Positions 41,920-50,371 of a stretch of 50,528 nt of DNA are shown here, in pieces. Position numbers and translations under genes: made by a program. The DNA is taken from positions 1-50,528 of the forward strand of contig JAFTSU010000012.1 in NCBI GenBank assembly GCA_017467105.1, read 5' to 3'. Origin of the DNA: Clostridia bacterium. Lineage in GTDB: Bacteria > Bacillota > Clostridia > Oscillospirales > CAG-272. A model generated the notes under the pieces. That model worked only from the letters and a program-made list of their open reading frames with translations, was not told where the DNA came from and ran no database searches. The number at the start of each line of letters is the position of its first letter. The stretch's first letter is position 1.

Positions 41920-43101
41920 ATGTCCACAGGTTCTGCATTCACTGACGCTCGCCGTGGGATGATATACGCCATTGCCTGTGAGCTGGCGGACACGTCTCCC
42001 GAGCTTTTGACCGACTCCTCACCGGAGGAGATATTCAAGTCCGCCGCAGAGTTCGGCGTCAGCGCTATGGTTGCTGCCTCGCTTTCCAGGGTGGGTCTTG
42101 CTACCGATTCTATGCGAGCAGCTCTTAATATGTCGATAAGGCGCGCTATTTTAATGGATCACGAGAGAAGGAGGGTCTCGGACGTTCTTACGTCTTTGGG
42201 AATCCGCCACGCCTTTTTAAAGGGAACGGTGCTTAAGGATCTTTATCCATCGGTCGGACTTCGCGAGATGACCGATTGCGACGTTCTTTTCGATCATACC
42301 TTCCGCTCGTCCCTCAGAGATGCTATGGTATCTCTCGGATATACGGTTGGGGAATACGGCTCCGGCTGTCACGACATATATATTAAGGAGCCTGTATATA
42401 ATTTTGAGATGCACGTATCTCTATTCAGTCCGCTTGAGAGTCAGATCCTCTACGATTATTTCGAGGGTGCGCTTGACCGTGCGGCTGCGACGGAGGGTTC
42501 GGCTCTTTGCGTCTTTTCCCCCGAGGATCAGTATGTATACGTAAAAGCGCACGAGTACAAGCATTACTCTTTAGGCGGAACGGGTATCAGATCCCTTCTT
42601 GACACCTACGTTTACGCGGAGGCGCTTGGCGACAGCCTTGATAACGAATACGTAGAGAGGGAGCTTTCAAAGCTTGGGATATCCGATTTTTGCCGGCGCA
42701 CTCTCGCGCTCTCACGAAAGCTCTTTTCTCTGAGCTCGGCGCGTAGCTTTTATACGGGTGAGCTTCAGCTGACACCGGATGAGGAGAGTATGCTCTCTTA
42801 CTATTTTGGCTCCGGTCTTTACGGTAATATAGAGAACAAGGTGGCTAACGCCTTGTCGGATAAGGGCGGTAGATTTCCGAAGATCAGATACCTTCTTCGC
42901 AGAATTTTTCCGCCTATGGAGTGGTATAAGGTCAACGCCCCGTTTTACTATAAATACAGAATATTAATTCCCGTCTTTGTGGTTAAGCGCGCTGTAGTCA
43001 GACTGTTTAAGTCTCCGCGCAAGCATATAGGCGAGCTTAACGCTTTAATCAAAACCGAAGGAAATACAAGAAATGAATCAGACCTACAGAAAAAAGGATA
43101 G
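41920..43101 (+). CDS. Nucleotidyltransferase family protein (NTP_transf_5 type)
   Basis: A 393-aa protein. The nucleotidyltransferase core appears at about residues 85-160, with HAFLKGTVLKDLYPSVGLRE followed by MTDCDVLFD (the two metal-binding Asp, DxD-like) and a later MHVSLF. A helical domain with HEYKHYSLGGTGIRSLLD follows. Family members accompany HprK-like kinases and PqqD in lasso-peptide and other RiPP loci, where they may transfer a nucleotide to a peptide or protein. GGAGGT precedes ATG41920, eight bases after the peptidase stop. The C-terminus is basic. Confidence 0.88.
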   Translation: MSTGSAFTDARRGMIYAIACELADTSPELLTDSSPEEIFKSAAEFGVSAMVAASLSRVGLATDSMRAALNMSIRRAILMDHERRRVSDVLTSLGIRHAFLKGTVLKDLYPSVGLREMTDCDVLFDHTFRSSLRDAMVSLGYTVGEYGSGCHDIYIKEPVYNFEMHVSLFSPLESQILYDYFEGALDRAAATEGSALCVFSPEDQYVYVKAHEYKHYSLGGTGIRSLLDTYVYAEALGDSLDNEYVERELSKLGISDFCRRTLALSRKLFSLSSARSFYTGELQLTPDEESMLSYYFGSGLYGNIENKVANALSDKGGRFPKIRYLLRRIFPPMEWYKVNAPFYYKYRILIPVFVVKRAVVRLFKSPRKHIGELNALIKTEGNTRNESDLQKKG

Positions 43102-43891
43102 GCATGCCCCTCGCGGCAGCAGAATGCCGGACGAGCATAGATCCGCTCCCGTAGAGGTTGACGAAACGGTAGTCAGCGGCAGAAATGCTGTCAGAGAGCT
43201 GCTGACGGGCGGCAGAGATATAGAAAAAATATACATTCAGTCCGGTGACCGTGAGGGATCTATCAATCTTCTCATAGGTATGGCGACAGAGCGCAGGATA
43301 AGGATCGAGGAGGCAGACCGCAGAAAACTTGACGACATATCCGGCGGAGCGCGCCACCAGGGCATAGTAGCCATAGCCGCAGAGCGTAATTATTACTCCG
43401 TGGACGATATTTTAGCTTACGCGGAGGAGAAGGGCGAGAAGCCGCTGATAGTTATGCTTGACGGTGTTGAGGATCCTCATAACCTTGGCGCGATCATCAG
43501 ATCTGCCGAGTGCTGCGGAGCCCACGGCGTCATTATTCCTAAACGCCGCGCCGTTGGACTTACCACCACCGTGGCCAAGGCGTCCGCGGGAGCTATAGAG
43601 CATATGCGCGTCGCTAAGGTAACGAACCTTTCTATGACCATAGAGCAGCTCAAGGAAAGGGGCCTTTGGTTCTACCTTGCCGATATGGGCGGCGAGAGCT
43701 ATGCTTCAGTAGATATGAGAGGACCTGCGGTCATAGTCCTTGGCAGTGAGGGCTTTGGAGCGTCACGTCTTGTTAAGGAAAAATGTGACTTCACCGTTTC
43801 TATTCCTCTATATGGAAACGTTAATTCTATGAACGTGTCCTGCGCGGCGTCGGTTATTCTTGCCGAGGCGGCCAGACAGAGAAATTCGTAA
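43073..43891 (+). CDS. rlmB: 23S rRNA (guanosine-2251-2'-O)-methyltransferase RlmB-like
   Basis: A 272-aa SpoU/TrmH-family enzyme that methylates a ribose in 23S rRNA using S-adenosylmethionine. After an Arg-rich tail, VSGRNAVRELL begins the substrate-binding domain. The SPOUT knot follows, with VMLDGVEDPHNLGAIIRSAE, PKRRAVGLT, VLGSEGFGASRLV and IPLYGNVNSMNVSCAASVIL. The start at ATG43073 lies inside the nucleotidyltransferase gene, overlapping it by 29 bp with AAGGAA upstream. A later start is possible since the first 25 residues are non-conserved. Confidence 0.93.
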   Translation: MNQTYRKKDRHAPRGSRMPDEHRSAPVEVDETVVSGRNAVRELLTGGRDIEKIYIQSGDREGSINLLIGMATERRIRIEEADRRKLDDISGGARHQGIVAIAAERNYYSVDDILAYAEEKGEKPLIVMLDGVEDPHNLGAIIRSAECCGAHGVIIPKRRAVGLTTTVAKASAGAIEHMRVAKVTNLSMTIEQLKERGLWFYLADMGGESYASVDMRGPAVIVLGSEGFGASRLVKEKCDFTVSIPLYGNVNSMNVSCAASVILAEAARQRNS

Positions 43892-43905
43892 AGGAGGCTG
43901 ATAAC

Positions 43906-46593
43906 TTGGAAAACGGAAAGAAAATCGAGAAGATCATCGAATCGATGAATCAAATTCCCGACTCCACTCTCGTCAGTAAAAACGACAGCTCTCACGAGTA
44001 TGAATTTATTAACGAGAATGTCGGCGGCGGATTGATATTTGAATATGGCACTCCTATTGAGACCGATGATAATTCAGCCGCGTCAGAGAAGGCGGAAGAG
44101 TCTGTCTCAGCCGTTATTACCTCTGAGAGCGATCAAAGCAAAAAGTCGGATAGGGAAGAGGAGAAGGCAAAGCCTAAGAGAGTACCTCCCGTCAGACGCA
44201 GGGAGGAGCCCGCATCGGACGAGTTCCATATTCCCGACGTTTTCTCAGTGGATGAGAGATACGATACTCCCGCAACTCCCGACACACCCTCGCGTATCTG
44301 GACGACCTACGTTCCCAGATTTACAGAGGCGAGTGAGAAATACCGTATGAACGGTGATCCCCGTCCTCGTCCCGAGGAGCCCTCGGAAAATGAAAAGACC
44401 GTAGTTAAGGTTGTAGAGAGGGACGAGAGCTCCGCGCCGACAGAGACGTCGGTTGACGTTGACCCAACCGCAGAGCTTGACGAGCAGGCAGAGGGCGTTG
44501 TGGTAAATATGTATCGTCCCACCGAGGATGAGGATTCGAGCAAGCTCAGCGTCTTCAAGTTCAGCGATAAGGAGAATTCAGAAGAAGCCGAGACTGTTCG
44601 TGAGAGAACCGTAGAGGATGAGCTCAGAGACATAGACAATCTTATCTCCCCTCCGGAGAGGAATGCTCCCGCAGAGATCGTAGAGGAGGAGAGTGAGACC
44701 TATGAGGAGGTGGTAGAGTCCGAGCCGCCTAAAATCTACACCATACCCGATCCGGACAGTGACGATATGCCTGTCGTCGACTACAATGAAGGCACCCGTG
44801 TTAAGAAAAACACCGTACCTTCTCCTGAGGGCGTCGGTACTATCCCGTCAGACGTTCCGAAGAAGCTCTCCGGCGAGTTTACTCATCAGATACAGCGCGA
44901 TGGCTTCAAGGACAGATTCCTTGATATTGTAATGTCACAGAAGATCCGCCTGGTTGCATCGGCAATCTTCCTTCTCGTGCTTATTACCTACGAGACGTTG
45001 GTTGCCTTCTCGGCGTTGCCAAGCACTCCCGTAATAGCATCCACGTTTGCGGGCGCTTACGCGACGTACGACCTTTTGTTCGTGGTTTGTCTTTTTGCGT
45101 TTGCCCTTCCTGAGACTGTCAGAGCGTTCAGATCGCTCTTCTCGGGTAAGGTCGTATCGGATCTTTCGCTTACCGCGTCTCTCCTTGTTGTTACGGCGTA
45201 TTCCGTGATCGTTATATTATGTGAATTTACCGATTACGCCCTTTTCGGCGGACTGTTCGGCGTTCACGCGGTTCTTTCGATCCTTTCGTCCTACTGTCGC
45301 ACGGACGCTGATTTTACCGCGTTTAAGCTTATCTCACAGAACAAAGAAAAGCGCATATTAGATAAGAAAATGACGCGTATGCTTCCCGAGGAGAATATTG
45401 CTCTCGACGGACTTGTAGACGAGTACAGATCCAGAACGGCAAGACTCTTCAGAGCAGGCTTCATTACAGATTTCTTCAAGCGCTCGTCACGCACGTCAGA
45501 AAAGAGCGAGCATACGCTGCTCATTCTTGGCGTCAGCTTCGGCGTCGCTTTAGTTGTGGGCGGTGTGTCCTTCTTCCTGGTTGACGGCTTGATATCCGCT
45601 ATATCGTCTATCACTCTTGTATTCCTGCTGGGTATTCCGGCATTTACCGTTCTTACTCACAAGCTTTCCTATTTTGACGCTCAAAGGTGCGCTCAAGGGG
45701 AAAATACAACGGTTATAGGTGAGCAGTCATACCTTGATTTCTCCGACATTGACGTTATAGCCTTTGAGGATACCGAGATATTTGGTCCGGATGACGTAAA
45801 CCTCAAGAGATTTATGCTCTACGGTGACAGAGATAATATGGAGCGCGCGATGCGTCAGATGTGCTCGCTGTTCTCGGTTATCGGAGGACCTCTTCACTTT
45901 ATATTTACCAATTCTCTTGACAAGAGAGTGCGCTACAGCCCCGCAACCGACGTTACCGTCGAGGAGGACGGACTTTCCGGAAATATCTCGGGTGTCCGCA
46001 TCTCCGCCGGAACGGAGGACTATATGCGTCGCCACGGCGTTGCTATTCCCGAGGGAGCATTACGCGCCGAGAGCGGTATTGATACTACCAAGATAATGTA
46101 CGCCTCCGAGGATGGCGAGGTCTACGCCAAGTTCTACGTAAGATACTCGTTCTCGGAGGAGTTTACCATGGTGCTTCCTATGCTCAAGGAGCAGAAGGTA
46201 GTGCCCCTCATCTACACTCGCGACCCTAACGTTTCCAACGAGCTTCTCAGAACTCTCTCTGCGGGAAGCGACTGTATGAGAGTTATGAAGCGCCTTCGTC
46301 CTGGAACCGATGAGGATGTGCTTTACAGTCACGTGAGCGCCGGTGTGGTTACCTACGGTGATAAGATTAACGCTATCGACGTAGTTCTTCTCACCAAGCA
46401 GTATAGGAAATTTATTGATAAGATCAACCGTATCGAGCTTTACTCGATGGGAGCCGGTGTGGCTATTGCAGCGGTGCTTTCTCTTGCGAAACTCGGTGCG
46501 CTCGCCGCGCTTGCCGGTATTGTCTGGCAGCTTGGATGGTCGGTGGCTCTCAGAGTAGCCTCCTATCTTTCCTTTAAGCAGGGCAAAGGTTAA
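43906..46593 (+). CDS. Degenerate P-type-ATPase-like membrane protein with acidic disordered N-terminus
   Basis: An 895-aa protein starting at TTG43906, supported by AAGGAGG 8 bases upstream. Residues 1-330 are acidic and low-complexity. The rest resembles a heavy-metal P-type ATPase: TM helices from about 345, VSDLSLTASLLVV, a pair of helices ending FLLGIPAFTVLTHKLS (CPC position without Cys), then VIAFEDTEIF near residue 620 where the phosphorylation motif DKTGT should be. VTYGDKINAIDVVLL stands where GDGxNDxPAL is expected, and two last helices follow. The catalytic Asp is Glu and the KTGT is lost, so it cannot run the ATPase cycle. A regulatory role is an inference. Confidence 0.7.
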   Translation: MENGKKIEKIIESMNQIPDSTLVSKNDSSHEYEFINENVGGGLIFEYGTPIETDDNSAASEKAEESVSAVITSESDQSKKSDREEEKAKPKRVPPVRRREEPASDEFHIPDVFSVDERYDTPATPDTPSRIWTTYVPRFTEASEKYRMNGDPRPRPEEPSENEKTVVKVVERDESSAPTETSVDVDPTAELDEQAEGVVVNMYRPTEDEDSSKLSVFKFSDKENSEEAETVRERTVEDELRDIDNLISPPERNAPAEIVEEESETYEEVVESEPPKIYTIPDPDSDDMPVVDYNEGTRVKKNTVPSPEGVGTIPSDVPKKLSGEFTHQIQRDGFKDRFLDIVMSQKIRLVASAIFLLVLITYETLVAFSALPSTPVIASTFAGAYATYDLLFVVCLFAFALPETVRAFRSLFSGKVVSDLSLTASLLVVTAYSVIVILCEFTDYALFGGLFGVHAVLSILSSYCRTDADFTAFKLISQNKEKRILDKKMTRMLPEENIALDGLVDEYRSRTARLFRAGFITDFFKRSSRTSEKSEHTLLILGVSFGVALVVGGVSFFLVDGLISAISSITLVFLLGIPAFTVLTHKLSYFDAQRCAQGENTTVIGEQSYLDFSDIDVIAFEDTEIFGPDDVNLKRFMLYGDRDNMERAMRQMCSLFSVIGGPLHFIFTNSLDKRVRYSPATDVTVEEDGLSGNISGVRISAGTEDYMRRHGVAIPEGALRAESGIDTTKIMYASEDGEVYAKFYVRYSFSEEFTMVLPMLKEQKVVPLIYTRDPNVSNELLRTLSAGSDCMRVMKRLRPGTDEDVLYSHVSAGVVTYGDKINAIDVVLLTKQYRKFIDKINRIELYSMGAGVAIAAVLSLAKLGALAALAGIVWQLGWSVALRVASYLSFKQGKG

Positions 46594-46605
46594 TAACAAA
46601 GCTTA

Positions 46606-46693
46606 CGTGCCCCCGGCTTATTGCGTGGGGGCACGCAATTGATTTATGCCGCCGCCTTTCGCGGCGGTCAGTTAAAGGTGTCGAAGAGACACC
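46606..46693 (+). other. Three-hairpin intergenic leader
   Basis: Three perfect hairpins in a row: 46606-46614 with 46627-46635 (9 bp), 46649-46655 with 46661-46667 (7 bp), and 46677-46682 with 46688-46693 (6 bp). None has a T-run after it, so these are not ordinary terminators. They end just before the TIGR03960 ribosome-binding site (AAGGAAGG). Confidence 0.7.
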
Positions 46694-46712
46694 CGATAAG
46701 GAAGGACTGAAA

Positions 46713-48560
46713 ATGCAAAATAAAAATATATCCTCCGTGCTTAAGTCGGTGCAGAAGCCCGGCAGATACATAGGCGGCGAATATAACAGTGTTATAAAAA
46801 GCAAGGAGGCAGTGAAGTGCCGCTTCGCCTTCTGCTTCCCGGATACCTACGAGATAGGTATGTCGAATCTCGGTGTGCGTATACTTTATGACGTGATTAA
46901 CCGCGATCCTGACGTCTGGTGCGAGCGAGTATATGCTCCTTGGACGGATATGAAGGAAAAAATGGAGCAGTATGACATTCCTCTTGCTGCCGTTGAGAGT
47001 GGAGATCCGCTTACCGACTTCGATATGGTAGCCTTTTCTCTACAGTACGAGCTTTGCTATACGACGGCGCTCGCGATGCTTAAGATGGCTGGGATTCCCA
47101 TCTATTCCCGTGACAGAACAGAGGATACCCCTATAGTCATAGGCGGAGGTCCTTGCGTATACAACGCCGAGCCGGTAGCTGATTTCTTCGATCTTATCAA
47201 CGTAGGTGAGGGCGAGGAGGTGCTGCTGGAGATATGCCATCTTTATAACGAAATGCGGGATAATGGCACCTACAAAAGAGCCGCCTTTCTCCGCGAGGCA
47301 TCTCATATCGAGGGCGTGTATATTCCCTCGCTCTACGAGGTGAGCTATAATGATGACGGCACTATCCGTGAGTACAAGCCGCTTTATGAGGACGTGCCAA
47401 AGAAGGTAAGAAAGCGTATAGTGTCTGATCTAGATAAGGCTCCATATCCCGAAAAGCTTGTTATGCCGTATATAGAAACAGTCCATGACCGTATAGTGCT
47501 TGAGGTCTACAGGGGCTGTATCAGGGGCTGTAGATTTTGCCAGGCAGGAATGGTATACAGACCTATCAGAGAGAAATCTCCCGAGACTCTTTGTAAGCAG
47601 GCTAAGTGCCTTTTTGACAACTCGGGCTATGACGAAATTTCCCTTATTTCGCTGTCTATCAGCGATTATTCCGAGCTGCCAAGACTAACTGACGATCTGC
47701 TTTCCTGGACAGATCCCGCCAGAGTCAGCCTGTCGCTGCCGTCGCTTCGTATCGACAGCTTCTCCGAGGAGCTGATGCAGAAGGTATCATCCGTCAGAAC
47801 GGGTGGAATCACCTTCGCCCCCGAGGCAGGAACTCAGCGCCTTCGCGACGTTATCAACAAGAACGTGTCCGAGGAGGACCTTATGCGCTCGGTAGGTATC
47901 GCGTTCAGAGGCGGAAAGAGTAACGTAAAGCTGTATTTTATGAATGGACTTCCCACCGAGACTATGGAGGATATAGAGGGCATCTCCCAGCTTGCCTCTA
48001 AGGTGATAAGTGAGTACTTTAAGCTTCCTAAGCCTCAGCGTCCCAGAGGAATCGGTGTCACCATCAGCGTTGCCTGCTTTGTTCCCAAGCCCTTCACTCC
48101 TTTCCAATGGGAGAAGCAGGATAGCCTTGAGTCGTTAGAGGAGAAGCAGAAGCATTTGAAGGAGGTCATAACCGACCGCCGTATTAAGTATAACTATCAC
48201 GATTCCAGAGTATCGCGTATAGAGGCAGTGCTTGCCAGGGGAGATCGCCGTCTTGCCCCCGCTATCGCTCTTGCGGTAGAGGAGGGCGCAATGCTCGACG
48301 CCTGGGATGAGTTCTTCGATTATGACAGATGGGTCAGCGTGATGGAGAGATGCGGAGTCGACCCCGACTTCTATACCACCCGCGGCTTTGGACTTGACGA
48401 GGTTCTGCCCTGGGATATCATTGATATAGGTGTGACCAAGGCGTTTCTGCTGCGCGAGCGCGAGCGCGCTTACGAGGGAAAAACCACTCCCTCATGTGCG
48501 GAGAAATGCTCAGGCTGCGGAGCAAATAAGCTGGGAGGTAAAAACAGATGGTGCAAGTGA
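46713..48560 (+). CDS. TIGR03960-family radical SAM protein (B12-binding-like N-terminus)
   Basis: A 615-aa protein matching TIGR03960: an N-terminal B12-binding-like domain (SNLGVRILYDVIN, FSLQYELCYTTAL, GGGPCVYNAEPVADFFD), then the radical SAM core with YRGCIRGCRFCQAG holding Cys269, Cys273 and Cys276 for the 4Fe-4S cluster, ISLSISDYSEL and a late CxxCGAN-like tail (CAEKCSGCGANK) that may bind another cluster. The reaction is unknown. It is always paired with the TIGR03936 gene, as here, where the reading frames overlap by 13 bp. Confidence 0.95.
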   Translation: MQNKNISSVLKSVQKPGRYIGGEYNSVIKSKEAVKCRFAFCFPDTYEIGMSNLGVRILYDVINRDPDVWCERVYAPWTDMKEKMEQYDIPLAAVESGDPLTDFDMVAFSLQYELCYTTALAMLKMAGIPIYSRDRTEDTPIVIGGGPCVYNAEPVADFFDLINVGEGEEVLLEICHLYNEMRDNGTYKRAAFLREASHIEGVYIPSLYEVSYNDDGTIREYKPLYEDVPKKVRKRIVSDLDKAPYPEKLVMPYIETVHDRIVLEVYRGCIRGCRFCQAGMVYRPIREKSPETLCKQAKCLFDNSGYDEISLISLSISDYSELPRLTDDLLSWTDPARVSLSLPSLRIDSFSEELMQKVSSVRTGGITFAPEAGTQRLRDVINKNVSEEDLMRSVGIAFRGGKSNVKLYFMNGLPTETMEDIEGISQLASKVISEYFKLPKPQRPRGIGVTISVACFVPKPFTPFQWEKQDSLESLEEKQKHLKEVITDRRIKYNYHDSRVSRIEAVLARGDRRLAPAIALAVEEGAMLDAWDEFFDYDRWVSVMERCGVDPDFYTTRGFGLDEVLPWDIIDIGVTKAFLLRERERAYEGKTTPSCAEKCSGCGANKLGGKNRWCK

Positions 48561-49243
48561 ACAGCGACAGACTTACCGTCCGTCTGAAATTCAGAAAAAC
48601 CGGAAGCCTCCAGTACGTATCGCATCTGGATCTTGTGCGTACTATGCATAAGATCATAATCAGAGCCAAGCTTCCGCTATATTATTCCGAGGGCTTTAAT
48701 CCAAAGCCCAAGATGGTTTTCGCCGCACCACTTTCCATTGGTACGGAGAGCTTAGCCGAGTTTATGGATCTTCGCCTCTCGGAGTACGTAGATCCCACGC
48801 TCGTTATGGAGAGACTCAACTCCAATATGACAAGTGAGATGCAGATAACGGAGGCGTATTATCCAACTGCAAAATTTACAGATCTCAAGTGGATGACCTA
48901 CTCTATAAGCATCAAAACGGCAGGGGCGTGTCTTGAATACGCGCACAAATGCAGAGATATTCTACTTTCTGACAGCGTCGAGGTCACGAAAAATACCAAG
49001 AGCGGAGAGAAGAGCGTTGACATCAGATCTCTTATCAAGTCCGTCGCGTCTGATTTTGATGGCGAGTATATGACTCTACGCGCAGTTCTTTCGGCGGATC
49101 AGTCGGCATTTCTTAATCCCGAGCTTATCATTAAGGTGCTTCGCGAGAAGGCGGGCATACTAGCAGACCCCGATCTTACTCGGGAATACTATTCTATTAT
49201 GAGGATATCCGCTCACAACGGAGATATGACTGAGTTCAGATAA
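48548..49243 (+). CDS. TIGR03936 radical-SAM-associated protein (DUF2344)
   Basis: A 231-aa protein whose first 90 residues carry the DUF2344 pattern: RLKFRKTGSLQYVSHLDLVR, KLPLYYSEGFNPKPKMVFAA and PLSIGTESLAEFMDL. It is the companion of the TIGR03960 radical SAM protein; in many Firmicutes the next gene is an RNase E/G, which is absent here. The unit ends at a terminator whose stem lies inside the opposite-strand DUF4363 gene (49281-49325). A GGGAGG in the TIGR03960 tail serves as ribosome-binding site. Confidence 0.93.
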   Translation: MVQVNSDRLTVRLKFRKTGSLQYVSHLDLVRTMHKIIIRAKLPLYYSEGFNPKPKMVFAAPLSIGTESLAEFMDLRLSEYVDPTLVMERLNSNMTSEMQITEAYYPTAKFTDLKWMTYSISIKTAGACLEYAHKCRDILLSDSVEVTKNTKSGEKSVDIRSLIKSVASDFDGEYMTLRAVLSADQSAFLNPELIIKVLREKAGILADPDLTREYYSIMRISAHNGDMTEFR

Positions 49244-49251
49244 GCAGAGAG

Positions 49252-49623
49252 TTATATTATTGAATCTATATTTACTCCCGAAAGCCGTCTGAGGTGCCCG
49301 AGTGCATCTATCAGGCGGCTTTTTATTGCCTTTCCATCATCCCTCATTCCGACCGACAGACAGGCTACCAGCTCGCTCATCAGCGATTCAATCTCTGTCA
49401 GATCGTTATGGTTTACAGTCGTGCTGATGTACGTCTCCTTTTCCTTGAAATTATCAAACATTTCCCTGGCTCTTGCGGCATTATCCGCGTCGTCTTCTCC
49501 TATTACGAAACTCTCGACATCGCTGGTTATTTTCGAAATCGTCTTGTCCAGATAGAGCGCGTTCGCTATAACCCCCACAAGAAGTCCGATCAGTATGATA
49601 ACCGCGGCAATTTTCGACTTCAT
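49252..49623 (-). CDS. DUF4363 family protein
   Basis: A 123-aa protein with one N-terminal TM (AAVIILIGLLVGVIANAL) and a helical extracytoplasmic domain (about 30-120). The DUF4363 family is typically encoded beside DUF421, as here: its ATG overlaps the DUF421 stop by 4 bp (ATGA). Only 8 bp separate its stop codon from the converging TIGR03936 gene. Confidence 0.9.
   Translation of the reverse strand: MKSKIAAVIILIGLLVGVIANALYLDKTISKITSDVESFVIGEDDADNAARAREMFDNFKEKETYISTTVNHNDLTEIESLMSELVACLSVGMRDDGKAIKSRLIDALGHLRRLSGVNIDSII
49281..49326 (+). terminator. Terminator of the plus-strand operon, inside the opposite-strand DUF4363 gene
   Basis: A 12-bp stem (49281-49292 with 49311-49322, one T-G wobble), 18-nt loop and TTTTA, starting 38 bp after the TIGR03936 stop and inside the DUF4363 coding region. 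Confidence 0.85.
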
Positions 49624-50258
49624 AGCTTGTCCTCCCGTTCCTTTTTTACCGTTCGAACCTCACCGCTATCATCTACAGTCATAAGAAATACGTCCTCCAG
49701 TCGCTTACCATCCTTCTTCAAGGCGAAATTAAGCCATTTATCGTTGAGCCCCAAGCGTTTCACCGTCTGTTCGATTACCGTCCCGTCGATCACCACAGCG
49801 TGTGCCATATTGCTTTTGTTCTTTTCCAGCACCGAAAGTCCTCCGTTTTGTTCAAGTATCGCGTACTCTATTTCAGAGAGATCTCCGATTCCTTGCGCTC
49901 TTGCCGATGCCATCAGCTCGTTTACAGAGATCCTGGTGTCACGGAGCGCCTTTTGAGAAAGTCTTCCTTTATATATTATAAATACGTTTCCGCCGTCAAG
50001 CACGTGCTTCAGCTTTTCGGATTTATTTTTCAGGGTGGAAGCTATTATCTCGATAGATAATATAAATAGTATAGGAACCACAGCGTTTAACAGCGGAATG
50101 TCCGGATCGTCGATCGGGATCGCGGCAAGCTCTGACATAAGAAGGGTGGAGACCAGATCTCCAACGTCCAATTCACCGAGCTGCCTTTTACCCATAATAC
50201 GCAGTGTAAAAGTAAGCAGAAAATAGATTATTAAGGTTCTTATAAGAATAGATACCAT
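49620..50258 (-). CDS. DUF421 (YetF-type) membrane protein
   Basis: A 212-aa protein. An N-terminal block of about three TM helices (ILIRTLIIYFLLTFTLRI, then LLNAVVPILFILSIEIIAST) with MGKRQLGELDVGDLVSTLLM between them is the DUF421/YetF signature, followed by a cytoplasmic alpha/beta domain with YKGRLSQKALRDTRISVNEL. YetF-like proteins are linked with spore-coat or stress functions in Bacillus, but no biochemical role is settled. GGGAGGT precedes ATG50258. It heads the unit with DUF4363. Confidence 0.93.
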   Translation of the reverse strand: MVSILIRTLIIYFLLTFTLRIMGKRQLGELDVGDLVSTLLMSELAAIPIDDPDIPLLNAVVPILFILSIEIIASTLKNKSEKLKHVLDGGNVFIIYKGRLSQKALRDTRISVNELMASARAQGIGDLSEIEYAILEQNGGLSVLEKNKSNMAHAVVIDGTVIEQTVKRLGLNDKWLNFALKKDGKRLEDVFLMTVDDSGEVRTVKKEREDKL

Positions 50259-50336
50259 AAATACCTCCCTTTATTACTAGTTATTTATCAATTTTGCACA
50301 ATAATTCAAAAAAAGAAAAATTTTTGAAAAAAAGGC

Positions 50337-50365
50337 TTGACTTTTTAAATCCTCTGTGTTAGAAT
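50337..50365 (+). promoter_or_regulatory. Strong promoter, probably of an rRNA operon
   Basis: TTGACT (50337-50342), 17-bp spacer and TAGAAT (50360-50365), preceded by a long A/T-rich stretch that resembles an UP element (50281-50335). Confidence 0.8.
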
Positions 50366-50371
50366 ATATAA

